A DNA stretch of 64,000 nt from Cokeromyces recurvatus (taxonomy: Eukaryota > Mucoromycota > Mucoromycetes > Mucorales > Mucoraceae). Location: contig NW_026251418.1 of NCBI RefSeq assembly GCF_025118155.1, positions 62,001 to 126,000 on the forward strand. The letters run 5' to 3'. This document shows, piece by piece, positions 34,792 to 46,778 of this stretch (positions within the stretch are counted from its first letter, which is position 1; every line of letters starts with the position of its first letter). The notes beneath the pieces are model-generated. The model was given only the letters and a program-made list of their open reading frames with translations. It had not been told where the DNA came from and searched no databases. Both the position numbers and the translations under genes were made by a program.

Positions 34792-36946
34792 CGTAGAGTA
34801 TAGTTCCTATAGTATATCCTTTCTTCATATATAAGAAATACAAATGAGAACAGTACAGAATATGTTTTCTTACTAAAAAAAAAAATGAAGTTTCCGATTC
34901 TTTTTGTTTTCTTTTATCTATATCATAAACAAATGAAGAAGGGGAATAGTTCCAGTTATTTAAAGACAAAGTAATTTATACAAGAAAGAAAGAGATAATT
35001 TTTTTTTTTAAAAAAAAGACTGTTTCATGATAGCACAGTTTTTATATCAATAAAAAAAAAAAAAAAAAAAGAGTCGGGGTCGTCCATGTGTATAATATAT
35101 ATTTTATTTAGTCACAACAAATATAATTAATAAAATGTCTCTTCTACATGTGTCCTTATTTTATAAATATTATATATTTAAACATGTAAAACATAACTGC
35201 GATATTATTTTGATTACTTTAATATCTATGCCATTCGACAATAAAGACATGAAAGATAGTAAAATGGTTCGCATATGTATAAATATAACAGAAGACTTGT
35301 TGGTCATTAGTTAGTAAAATATCAAGCTTTCTGGAAATGTGAAAAGTAATGTTAGATCTTGAACGCAAAAAAAGGGACATTTCTCGAACATTAAATTTGC
35401 CTAGAAAGGAAAAAAGGTACATATTTTTTACAGCAGGATAATATATTTATTATATTAATGATGCCTTCTATCTCTTTCTTTCCGAAGCCTTCCCCCAATT
35501 ATAAATAATTTTTAAAATACTAACTAAATTGAAATAGATCTAATGTTACTACATTCATATTGAATACATGCTATATATTAAGAATCTTTTTTTTTCTTAT
35601 TCATAAAAAAAAAAGACTTTTTGTTTATAAATGTATATAAAAATTTGAGTCTAACATTATTCTATATTCCCTTTATATAATAGTATCTTTAGTCGAAAAG
35701 ATTTTATTATTTAAAGAACATTTATTGAACAAACTTATATTTGCAGAATCCTTTCTAATTAAGTAAATATAATTTATAGAAGACTATTTTATAATCTCAA
35801 AGCTTAAGTTTAATCATCTTGTTTGGAATTGTATAAATCATTAGGTATTTAGATCACTACTAAATATAGCATAGATAAGGCTACCCCTTAGTCTCTCTCT
35901 CTCTCTTATTTGTATATAATATGATAATTTATTTACTATGTAAATATTGGAACTTAATCCTTTTTACATATATAGTTCTTGCTACTATTAATTAAGTATA
36001 CATTTATACCTATTATATATATTAATGTCAAAAAAAATTCATGTTTTTAGCATGAATGCAAGTATAAATGTTAGTAAGCAAATAAAAAGTCTATATATTA
36101 TTTTACTACAGCAGATATTTACAATATATACACGGGATAATTTTTTTTTTATTTATTAAATAATTTATGTTCACTTGATATATCAATTACAAGCTAAATG
36201 AATATGAAATAATTCGAGTAGTTGTTTCCGCATCTTCTCCCCAACCCCCGAGGAGAAAAAATAAAAGAGATAGAAACAGAATTGCACTACGGCATTTGTT
36301 TGAATAATAGCAGCTCTTTCCTTTTTTTTATGATTCTCCATAAAGTCATTTTGTTAGTGTAACAACAACAAAATATCATAAGGTTTACACGAAGATCCAA
36401 TATTGAAAAGGAAACATTATTGTTGCACGTCATTTAAGGTTTTTCTATTCAGTACACAAAAATCTTGAAGCTTTGTGTACATTTTATTTATTATGGACTC
36501 GCAGCAAAATAAATAAAAGCATATACATAAATATGTATAGTTATACATCGATAAACGTTGTATGAATATGGTCAAATTAGTAACAAAACAAGCTAGACAG
36601 ATATTCATTATATACAATATGCTGATTATGATAACCATTTTACCTTATACATATATTCTACTATACTGGTTCTAATATAGAGCCTATAAATACATGATAG
36701 TCTTTTACAGTAATTTACTGTCTCAATAATTAAGTTTATCCTCATTATATTTATTTTCTTTAAACGACTACATCATATATATTTACATGGATCTATATAG
36801 AAGATAAAGACAGAAAGGGTATATACATATTTTTTTTCTTTTTTTAAAAAAAAAATAGTAATGAATATAGCTAATATATTCGTATATGTATACAAAATAA
36901 GATTGCATATTTGGCAATAATAAGAAAGATAGACTCTTCGTTATCA
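34744..36946. other. 2.2-kb gene-poor spacer
   Basis: Between the homeobox start and the kinesin stop, both on the minus strand. It carries a T35 run (34757-34791) right upstream of the homeobox ATG, an A18 run (35051-35068) and a CT-repeat near 35891. Two minus ORFs are present: 35219-35422 (has FNVREMSLFLRSRSNITFH, somewhat protein-like) and 36417-36638 (hydrophobic, unlikely). I assign no gene with confidence. This is probably the homeobox regulatory region plus the kinesin 3' UTR. Confidence 0.4.
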
Positions 36947-37257
36947 CTATTCTTTTTGCCATTCATTAGTCTCTAATTGAAGCTTCATTGCATCCATTTT
37001 CATCATTAATTCTTCTATTTCCCTATCTGTCACCTCTAATAAGCAAACAGTTGAATCATCTTCCTTTTTCTCATCTAATGTTACTTGTCGATGATAGGTG
37101 GTAAGGGCAATCTGAGCAGTCTCAAACTTATATTTTAATGCATTTCTAATTGTTCTATGAGCCCATAAATCTTCCATAGCAATTACTAAACGAGTTTGAA
37201 GAGCACGACAGGTCTTTTCGTACTGTAGAATAATACCGTCCGATATATTTGGTTTAG

Positions 37258-37298
<41 letters not shown>

Positions 37299-39963
37299 TC
37301 TTGATCCTTATAAGCCTTCTTTTTAATTAAATCATTTAGTTCTTGATGTATGGCTAGCATCTCTGTAAAATCATTTGAAAATCGCTTTAGTTCTAATTTT
37401 ACTTTCTCATGCTCCTCTGTTAATTGTCGATCAATGGTAGCAATAGTTTTCAACAGTATTTTGTGTTCAGGTGAAGAAGACTTGTTCGATGTTTCGTCAG
37501 CCTTCAGTTTCTTTACTTCTTTTAATACTGCTAATAAGTCCTTTAATTCACTTTTGTAATCCAAGAGATGTAGATCATACTTTTTTCGAATCTTTTCCAT
37601 CATAACATCAGTCGTGTCCTTATTTAAGGAAGCGATTAAATCATTTTCATCAACTTGCGTATCAGTATTATTATTATTATGAATCAATTTTTGTAATTTC
37701 AATTCAGTTTTAAGCTGTTCATATTTGCGTTTTAATGCATCCAATTCGTATAGAATTAAATGTGTTGTTATCTTTCTTTCTTTTGATTCCGTATCGACTT
37801 CAATCGTTGTCTTTGGTTGCTCATCTAACATAGCTTGCAATTCTTGTCTTTCCTTTTCACAACTTTCGTAACGTTCACGCCAATTAATTTCCTTTTCGAT
37901 CAACGAAACTGGTTCTCTCTCATATCTCTCACGTAATTCCTTCTCTTCTATTGATTCCCTTTCAGCCAGTTTCTTACTTAATTCAATTCGCTCCCTTTCA
38001 GAGGCCTCATATTTTTCATGCCATTCCTCCTTTAAGGCATTATATTCCTTTTCAGACTCTGCCATCCTCTTTTCTAATTCATGTATGTACTTTTCAGTCG
38101 TCTCATCTACCTCCTTTAAACTCAAGATCTTGGCTCTCAATTTATCCAACATTTCACGATCATGAGCTGTCTCCTCTACTGCATCCATCAATTTCTTTTC
38201 CAATTCACCAATATAGACCTCGTCTTTGACACCTTCTTCCAACAATTGTTGAACACGCTTGCGTAGCTCTAGGATAGTGTCCTCTTGTGTCTTGATGATC
38301 GTTTCAAAGAGTTGTAATTGAGTCTGTTGATCTTGAATTTGCATCTGCTGGTCTTGAAGACCTTGATCAGCATGCTGAAGGGCAGCTCTTACGAGTGCCA
38401 ACTGAGATTCCAAACTAGACATACTCTTTTCATATTCTTCAATAACAGGCTCTACCAGATGTTGAAAATCAACTGTCTGTTGCTGATGGTGTCGAAGTTG
38501 ATCTAGTTCTTGCTCAGCAGCCGTATTCAGTTCCTTGGCAAAATCAGCAGCTCCCTGTAAATCCAAAACTTGTTGTTGAAGATCAGCAATGACCATTTCA
38601 TGTGAACTAGTAGTAGAGGTGATAGACGAAAAGTCATCATCATCATCATCATCACTATTACTATTACTATTACTATTCATTGAGGATTTAATCATGGTTG
38701 ATTTTTGTTGTTGACGAAGCTGGTGTTTCAGGTTGGCAATCATGCTTCGTAAAAAATCAATATTGTCTGTTGTCATCCATTCTTCTTGCTCATTTTTGGA
38801 GATCTTGTTTTTAATATTACGAGCTCGATTTGCATATTGAAGCGTGTTCAAGGTCTCTGACAGATTAGATTCTGTAGGACTGACACAAGCTATCATGAGC
38901 GTTAGAGCACTACCTCCCAAGGAATCTTGAAGAAGACGTGTGAGCTTAGAATCACGATAAGGTACATGTGTTGTCCTTTTGGAGGGATCACCAAGAGCTG
39001 AAATAACGTTACCTAAAGCTAGCAAACCTGCATTAATATTAATACCCTCTCGACGACGATCACCTTCTGCTGCAGTTCGTTTCAACTTGAATATATATAT
39101 ATATATATTAATTGACATGTTACTTATATATACATTGAAAATTTTGATAACTTACACGTTCACTACCAGCTAAATCTACAAAATGAAACTTGGAAGTGGT
39201 TGTAATCCATTCGCCATTATTATCTTCTTGTTGTGAAGGATTAGAATTGGACTTATTTGAGAGACGATTTTGTGATAATTTAGATTGAATTTTTGGAGAT
39301 GGACTTGCTGTACGATTGGTGTTGGAAGGTTGCCATTTCTCTTGTTTAAGTGTAACTGAAAATATGGCATGAGATCGTGAAGATTTCTCATTCATATCTG
39401 TTGATCCTGTAGCACGATTCTTTGTACCTTGTTGAAGAAAGCTAAAAAGATAAATAACAGTGAGATTTCTTCTCTCTTTCATTTCTTTTTTTCTTTTTAG
39501 TAAAGCTTTACTGTAAAACATCATCAGTATTATTCACTGTCATTTCTTTTACACCGGTCCAATAAATATATCCCTTGGTATCTTCACGAATTGTTACTGG
39601 CGGGCGTTCGGAAGGTGGTGCAAAATTCAATAAATCAATTAATTCTTCATTGTAAATTTCAACAAAAGAAACTTTAATAGAATATCGATAAGCGACTGAT
39701 TTTTGAAGAAGATGATGAGAAGAAGAAGGAGGACGGATAAGGCTATGATGAGTAGCTGCTGCACTACTTGAACGTCCACAGTTATTATTTAAGTGTTCAT
39801 TTTGTTGTTGTAGCATATCAAATAAAAGAGCCATAGCTCTAGGAACAATACCCACTTCTTCTGGATTCGTTGCCTCTGTATGTTGTGCTGTACCCATTGT
39901 GTAAGTCTTTCCCGAAGATGTTTGTCCCTTTTTTTTTTTCACTTTAGTCAATTTATTTTATTT

Positions 39964-39999
<36 letters not shown>

Positions 40000-40506
40000 T
40001 GTATATAATTGATATACTTTACATAAGCAAGCATTGTTACATTATAACCTACATAGTACATAATTCAAATTAATTTTTTTTCTTTTTTAAAAAAAAAAAA
40101 AAAAAAAAAAATTAATTGCATATATTTATATTACCTTCAACAAATTTTTCGACAGGTTTCTGACCAAGGTGAAGAAAGATGTCATTTTGTTGTGCATCAG
40201 GACCAAACACATGATCATAAGTGAAATACTTGTTTTGTGGAATAACATGAATTTGATTTGCATTTGCCGTCAGTACATGATGACTTGTTGATTTTCCATA
40301 TCTTGTAGGTTGAAGTCGATCTCGTTCACTTAGAGGTCTAACTCGAATGGCTTTATATATTGAACATCATTCGCCAAAAAAAAAAAATAAAATAAATATA
40401 ACGTTAAATTATGTTATAAACAAATAAAAGCGAGTTTCATATAGGTTTCTACGTTACCTACTTGAACAGTCGATATTTGAGTTTGTTGTTGGGTATCTTT
40501 AGCCAT
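36947..40506 (-). CDS. Kinesin-4-like (KIF4/KIF21) motor protein
   Basis: Plus-end-type kinesin with an N-terminal motor. Start at 40506 ([20 protein letters not shown], the last part after an intron). Motor motifs are VRPLSERDR, the P-loop [12 protein letters not shown] after GYNVTMLAY, switch [14 protein letters not shown], switch II DLAGSERLKRT, and [16 protein letters not shown] with [21 protein letters not shown] neck and a very long coiled coil follow (many QQ, EEL, LEK heptads through 36947). Total length is about 1,000 residues. The long Ser/Asn-rich insertion before the switch II strand and the ANRARNIKN neck fit kinesin-4, used in spindle midzone and chromosome functions. Introns at 39959-40000 and 40088-40110 contain T31 and A/T runs. 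Low-complexity Ser tracts at 37258-37297 and Asp tracts at 38637-38652 are encoded by trinucleotide repeats. Confidence 0.88.
37258..37297 (-). repeat. AGT serine trinucleotide repeat in kinesin
   Basis: About 13 consecutive serine codons (read AGT on the minus strand) lie in the coiled-coil tail, just after an acidic segment. Confidence 0.85.
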
Positions 40507-40987
40507 TTATCAGTGTTATAAAAAAAAAAAAAAAAAATTCTATAAAAAACTAACAATGATAAACAGAGAGGAAAAAAAAAAAAAGGATAAATTATAAAGT
40601 GACTCCCTCCTTATTTATTTATTTATTTATTTTTTAATACAGCTGTTCCGCATATAATAGAATCACAAAACAAGACTTCTACTACTACAATAAAAGAAGG
40701 CTGCTTACAAAATGTGACGACGATATGCATATTGGTAACAAGCGACTTCAAAAACTAAGGCCACTTCCTTCTACACTATTTATGTTTATTTACGTGTGTT
40801 ACTTTGTTATGTAATAAGAGAGTTATTTTTACTACACTTTCTATATTAAAGTCATCTTTAGAAATGCTAATGTACAGAAAACAATGCAAGTTATACACTT
40901 TCTCTTCTTTTCCTTTCATATATTTGTACAAATAATAAAATGAATAAATAAACGTTTATATTCATATTTTATTTATTTTAAATAAAT
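40507..40987. other. Spacer between kinesin start and uL4 stop
   Basis: 481 bp, with A16 and A13 runs near 40520-40583 and a TTTATTTATT repeat near 40611. It holds the kinesin promoter (the gene reads leftward) and the uL4 3' UTR. No coding signal. Confidence 0.5.
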
Positions 40988-42425
40988 TTAAGCAGAGTGA
41001 AGGACTTCCAAAAATTTCTTGGAAGCAGCAGTAGAAGCGCCAGACTTCTTCTTTTGTGTCTTGGTAACCTTACCAGCATCAATCTTCTCAGCCTTGATGA
41101 GCTCAGCACGACGAAGGACTTGAGCATAAGGATTGAGGCGGTTCATAACACCTTGGTTCTTCAAGGGGTTCTTCTTTTGAGTGAAGGGACGCTTGTGATG
41201 CTTGTTGCCAGCAGGACGAACAACAGATTGAATTTCATCAGAGTTGATGAGACGAGCAACATCAGGGTTAGTCATGATGTTGTCAGGCAAGACGTAGTTC
41301 TTCTTCAAGGTAGCAGGAGTCTCGTAGGTACCATAAAGTTCATCAAGAAGAGAAATAGCAGATTGAGTCCAGATGATGAAACGACCCAAATGTCCACCAG
41401 GAGCTAATTGTAAGAGATTGAGTTGACGAACATTAACAAGTTCAAGACCAGGCAAGTTACGGAAGGCCTTAACGAGACCCTTATCTTCATTATAGATCAC
41501 AAGAGGACCACGGCGTTGTCTGTGGCGACGGTTACGGAGTTTACCTTGACCAGCACGCAACTTACGAGAGTTAGAAACCTTGACAACATCAGCATAAGCA
41601 TTAACAGCCTTCAAGAGAGCAACAGCTTCTTTGGTCTTGGTCAATTTTTCAACGTTGTCAGAAACAACGAGGGGGACCTCTTCAATCTTTTCGATACGGT
41701 GACCACGTGCCATGACCAAAGAGGGTAAAGCAGAAGCAGCTAAAGCAGAAACAGTAGCGAAACGCTTTTGGTTGACATTAAGCTTTACATTCCACTTTCT
41801 CCAGGTCTTGGTGGGAGCAAACATACGACCACCACGACACATGTTACCGAAGGCAGCTTGACCAGCACGGTGAGTACCGGAACCATTCACACGAGGAATA
41901 CGAGCAACAGCACGACCAGTACCCCAAGATTCAGCAGAAGTTTGTTCACCAGCCTTGGAGGAAACGGCATAGGGTTGACGCTTGTTCTTGGCCATGTTAG
42001 TGTGGACAAAGTTAACAATGTCAGGACGAATAGGAGCCTTGAAGACGGCAGGAAGAGGAACAGTGGCAGCGACATTGTTGCCGGATTCGGCGTAGACGTT
42101 AAGAACAGGTCTGGCAGCGGACTAAAAATAAAAAAATAAAAAGTTAATTAAGCTGGTTTAATTAAATCAAATGCATGAACGATCGATTATATTGATTTCT
42201 ATGAATGTTGGATCCAAATTAATCGTAAACTTTAGCTCTTCTTTTTTTTTCCATATATTATTAAATCTCGACACATATTAGTTAATGTTGAAATTCGCAT
42301 CTAAATCTAAATCTCGATCTTATCGTTCAAAGTTGATTTTTATAGTTCTTTTTTTTTATATCTTTTTTTCTTTATTGATGGATTCATAGAATTAATCGAT
42401 CGATCATATTAAACCACTTTACCAT
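40988..42425 (-). CDS. RPL4: 60S ribosomal protein uL4 (RPL4)
   Basis: Large-subunit ribosomal protein lining the exit tunnel. The long exon (42121-40988) reads [20 protein letters not shown], then the tunnel-extension loop residues [47 protein letters not shown], and a basic C-terminal extension ([18 protein letters not shown]). The exon lacks an initiator. An ATG followed by a GTAAAG donor lies at 42423-42425, and a T-rich acceptor TTTTTAG lies just before Ser-2. The first coding exon is therefore the ATG alone and the intron is 301 nt. Codon use here is strongly biased toward C-ending codons, unlike its neighbours, as expected for a highly expressed gene. It shares a 258-bp divergent promoter with the AMSH gene. 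Confidence 0.95.
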
Positions 42426-42683
42426 CTTTAAAATAAATAAGATGAAAAAATTAGAAAGAGATTCAAAAGATTTGAATATTGGCAGATGACAGTTTCTTTT
42501 TATATGAAAGAAGTATTCTTAGTCCGGTTAAGCCGGTCCGGACTTTGTTTTTATAACAACATGTTGTTTATAATGCAACAAAATGCTGTTGTTTAAAATA
42601 ACTTTTGCTTGGCCCTTTTTTTTTTATATTTATAAATATATTTATATATTACTACTATAATATTTTAATAAAATTGTTGTATA
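42426..42683. promoter_or_regulatory. Divergent promoter uL4 / AMSH
   Basis: 258 bp separate the two start codons. It includes a CCGGTTAAGCCGGTCCGG direct/inverted repeat (about 42525-42542), the only GC-rich patch nearby. ACAACATGTTGT and ACAAAATGCTGTTGT repeats (about 42557-42592) follow. The GCCGG repeats are good candidates for transcription-factor sites; the factor is unknown. Confidence 0.5.
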
Positions 42684-44585
42684 ATGATGAAACCAAGATC
42701 ATCCATAGAGCTTGGTAAACAAGCGAACATTACAGTTGATCCAAACATTCCAATTCGACTTTATTTTAGATCTGCTGATTTGTTATTAAAACAAGCTCGG
42801 GTTTATAAGCTTGAACAAGATTTAGAGCATGCTTATGTACTTTATATGAAATATACAATGTAAGTCTTTTGCGTGATGCGAAAAAAAAACGTATTTTAAC
42901 TTTCATTATTTAGTCTCGGACTTAATGAACTTCCAAAACATCCATCTTACAAGAATTCTGAAAATAGAAAAAATCTGAAATTATTAAATAAAGTATGTTA
43001 ATCAATGTTAAAGTTATTTGTAATTTGACATTATTTTATTAGAATTGTTTGGAAGCACTAGAGGCATTAGAAACCATGAAACCAGTTATAGATGAAATTT
43101 ATTCAGTCTTCATTAAAAAAGAAGCACAACAGAAAATAGAACAAGAAAGTCTCAATAGAAATCAAGCAGGTCAACAACACTATTCACCTACAGAGAATGA
43201 TGTTCTGCAAGATTGGAATTTACAAGATGCTTTAAAGGGCGTAGTTGGTGTTGGATATCAGCCAGAAACGTTGTGAGTGAAAAAAAAAAAAGAAAAAAGA
43301 AAAGGAGAGTACAGGAATATAATTCTTTTTTTTTTATTTATCCTTAAATTTCATATAGACCCTATTCTGTAAATAATTATCCAAAGACAAATTACCCAAG
43401 TCCTTCGTTACATAATCAAAGTGACAGGTAAGTAAACATTGAATCGAATATGTATATATGACAAACATTATATTTAGCTTTTCCTATCAATCTCAGCAAC
43501 CACCTGATTTACCACCAAAGACTTTTGAGCAGCAGCAACAGCAACACCAACACCAACAGCAACAACAACCTAATTTACCGCCAAGGGCCTTTGAGCAGCA
43601 GCAGCAGCCTAGTTTACCACCTAAAATACCTATTATTCCTAGAGGACCTGAATTACCACCAAAGATCAAGTTAAATGAAGAAGAAAAAGTTCGAATAGGA
43701 GGCCCTACAGTAGATGGTAAAATAATTAAAAGGAACAATGGCTTTATCTATGTTTTAATTTTAAACCATAGCTTCAACAGAAAGGGGTGAACCTTTAAGA
43801 CAAATGCTATTGCCAAAAAGTATTCAATCCAAATTTCTTTCTATTGCTGAACCCAATACACGTAAAAAGATAGAAACATGTGGTATTTTGGCAGGAACAT
43901 TGGTAAAAAAGGAATCAAATGAAAGTAAATTGCATACAACTAATGATGTAATTGTATGATAGAAAAATAATGTATTAAAGATCACAACTTTAATTATACC
44001 CAAGCAAACAGGTACAACAGATACTTGCACAACAGAAAATGAAGAAGAACTGTTTGATATTCAGGATAAATATGACTTGCTTACATTTGGCTGGATACAT
44101 GTAAAATAGGAGTCTATACATATAATAGGTATATAACTTACTTTCCTTGTTGTATTCTATAGACACATCCTACTCAATCTTGCTTTTTGAGTTCAGTGGA
44201 TTTGCATACACATTGTTCATATCAACTGATGTTACCTGAAGCCATTGCTATTGTCTGTGCTCCTACACAGGATCCAAAGTAAGCTGCATGCATATCAATT
44301 AAAAGTAAACGAATTAATATATATGTATACAAAATATATATATAGTTTTGGTATATTTAGATTAACCGATCCACCTGGTCTGGATGTCATTAGTAATTGC
44401 AAAAGGCAACCAGCTTTTCATCCACATCCTGATTTACCCATTTATACGGTAACTACATGAACAATAATTACTATACACACGTATATATTAAGCTTGTTTA
44501 ATAGAGTGCAGGAAATGGTGGACATGTTACAATATCAGATTATGATTTTAAAATATTGGATTTGCGAAAAGACAAAACATTTTAG
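42684..44585 (+). CDS. AMSH-like JAMM-domain deubiquitinase
   Basis: Zinc metalloprotease of the AMSH/STAMBP family, cleaving Lys63-linked ubiquitin chains at endosomes with ESCRT-0. Start at 42684 (MM; a second in-frame ATG follows directly). The N-terminal part ([20 protein letters not shown] and [19 protein letters not shown]) is the USP8-dimer/MIT-like region. The middle is a Gln/Pro linker with repeated LPPK motifs (PPDLPPK, PNLPPR, PSLPPK, PELPPK) that look like SH3-binding sites. The catalytic domain has [10 protein letters not shown] (JAMM Glu), [20 protein letters not shown] (HxHx7SxxD zinc motif), [16 protein letters not shown] and [11 protein letters not shown]. The last exon ends at TAG 44583-44585. 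In-frame reading through 43905-43955 (LVKKESNES) adds a short insertion that is not in human AMSH. Confidence 0.92.
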
Positions 44586-44681
44586 AAAAGAATTCTCACT
44601 CATTTTTATTTGTATGTATTTATATACAAACATTATTGAAAGAGGGGGTGGGGGCCTATAAACTTGAAACATTTATACATA

Positions 44682-44714
<33 letters not shown>

Positions 44715-45271
44715 ACTTGTTGTTAGAAGACAGATTCTACATGTGTATTTTAGTTTTACATTGTTACAATCGATAACTGTTAAATTATATTTATAAAATC
44801 TACGATTTATATTATTTATTTATCTGATAGAAAAAAAATGAAAATGCTAATCATTTTCGTTTGTCGATATTAGTTATTTTGATAAATTGGCTGATGTTAA
44901 TTATGTGGATGAACAATATATAATGTGGTCATTAATGACAATATGATAAAAGTGCTCATGTCAAGTGTAAAATTAAAACATCATAAAAGTATACAAGTGA
45001 ATGTATACAAAACTCTGACAAATACAAGTCGGTTATGTATGATAATATTCACTTTACTTTCAATTTCCTCGAACTTTTTTCTTTAATCATTGCACTTTTA
45101 TGTATAAACGAAAAAAAAAAAAAAAAAGAAAAACAAAACCAAAAAAAAAAAAAATCCTGTATTGTGTGACAACTTTTTATGTATTGTATTACAAAAAGCG
45201 CGACATGAATCTCTCCCTTTTCTCTCTCTCTTTTTTTTTTTTTATTTTTTTATGAATAATACAAAAATAGT
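44586..45271. other. Spacer AMSH to DDB1
   Basis: 686 bp with GGGGGTGGGGGCC near 44645, an A31 run (44683-44713), A17 and A13 runs near 45111-45153, and a CT/T tract just before the DDB1 ATG. No exon recognised. Confidence 0.5.
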
Positions 45272-46732
45272 ATGAGTGAATATCATGTTGTAACAACGAT
45301 AATGAGTCCAACAGCCATAACCTGTGCTGTCAAAGGCAACTTTATTTATCCGGATAAAGAAAACTTGATCATAAGGTATATACATATTTAAAGATCATCT
45401 TAAGTTGATCTAATTCTATTCACGTTTACTGTAGCAAAGGGACAAAAATAGAAATATATTCAATTTTGAACGAAGGCATTGAACTATACAAACATTTCGA
45501 CATTTATGGATTTATTCGAAAGCTACATACATGCACGATACCCGTAGGCACTGCTACAGATATATATATTATATATGTGTGTGTATATCAATTAGTGTTG
45601 ATTACTTATTTGCTATATAGGGTCGAAATACTTGTTCATTATTCATCTTGACAGAAAAAAACTATTACACAATTATAAGTTACGATGTTCATAATTCTAA
45701 ATTTGTAACTGAAAATCACGGTCTACTTGAGCATTCTTTGGCAAGAGAAACAGAGGAAGAGGAGCATGTGGTTGTCGACCCCCGCACTAACATGATTCAT
45801 ATCAGTGCACATACAGGTTTCATTTTTTCCATTCCCTTTTGGAAGAAACCAGATCTTAAAGGAAAATCAAGAGAATCTAGACATGAAGTGTTTTCTCCTA
45901 TTCCAGTTAGGTAAAAAAAAAAAAAAAAAGATAAGCCTCTTTTCGATAACAAAACAAATGTTTCTACTATGACTTACGTCTTATTGAAATGTTAGAACTT
46001 ATGAGTTTGATTTTTTGTCCATGGTGGCATTAAAGGGTATAAAGGCATCACAAATTGCAGTACTAGTAGGTCGCATAAACGAAATCAAGACTATAAAGTC
46101 AATGAAATTTCAAACAATTGATGATCAGTTGCATGAGGATGTAACAGTACAAGTAGAAGCAACTACACATACGCTGATTGCTGTTCCTGACCCTATTGGA
46201 GGTGTACTTGCAATAGGAGAATATATCATTTCTTACCATGATTTATTGTCTTCAGGATCTGCGCCCAAGGAGCTAAGTATTGATCCTGTCATTATCACTG
46301 CACATACTTTTTTAAATAATAGTTATACACATTGTATAATTGGGGATTCAGAAGGCACATTATATATGTTGACATTAGAGATAAATAATATGAAAGTGAA
46401 TAGCATTTCGAGCACAATTATAGGAAAGGTAACAGCAATAATAAGAAGAATGTATATACATATGTACAAAGAGAGAGAGAGGGTAAATATACAAGTGTAT
46501 GCTTAGATATTATATGTTAGGCTTCAATACCCAATTCAATTGTGGATTTGGGTAATCAATTATTTTACATTGGTTCTTCACAAGCTGATCCTTGTATCAT
46601 AAGGTTAATTACTCAAGGTCAAGATAAATTTAGTATTGAAGTTTTAAATACCTTTCCAAGCCTTGCACCTATTCTTGATTTTTGTTTGTTTGATTATGAT
46701 CAACAAGGGAAGGTAAATATATACAAGTTAAA

Positions 46733-46778
<46 letters not shown>

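Noticed and set aside
36417..36638. Hydrophobic minus ORF of 73 codons
   Set aside because: Composition-driven hydrophobicity in an AT-rich spacer, no homologous pattern or promoter.
37951..38229. Plus ORF of 92 codons over the kinesin coiled coil
   Set aside because: Antisense shadow of a well-supported coding exon.
42122..42422. Box C/D snoRNA in the uL4 intron
   Set aside because: No RTGATGA/CTGA pair found on the gene strand, although RP introns often host snoRNAs.
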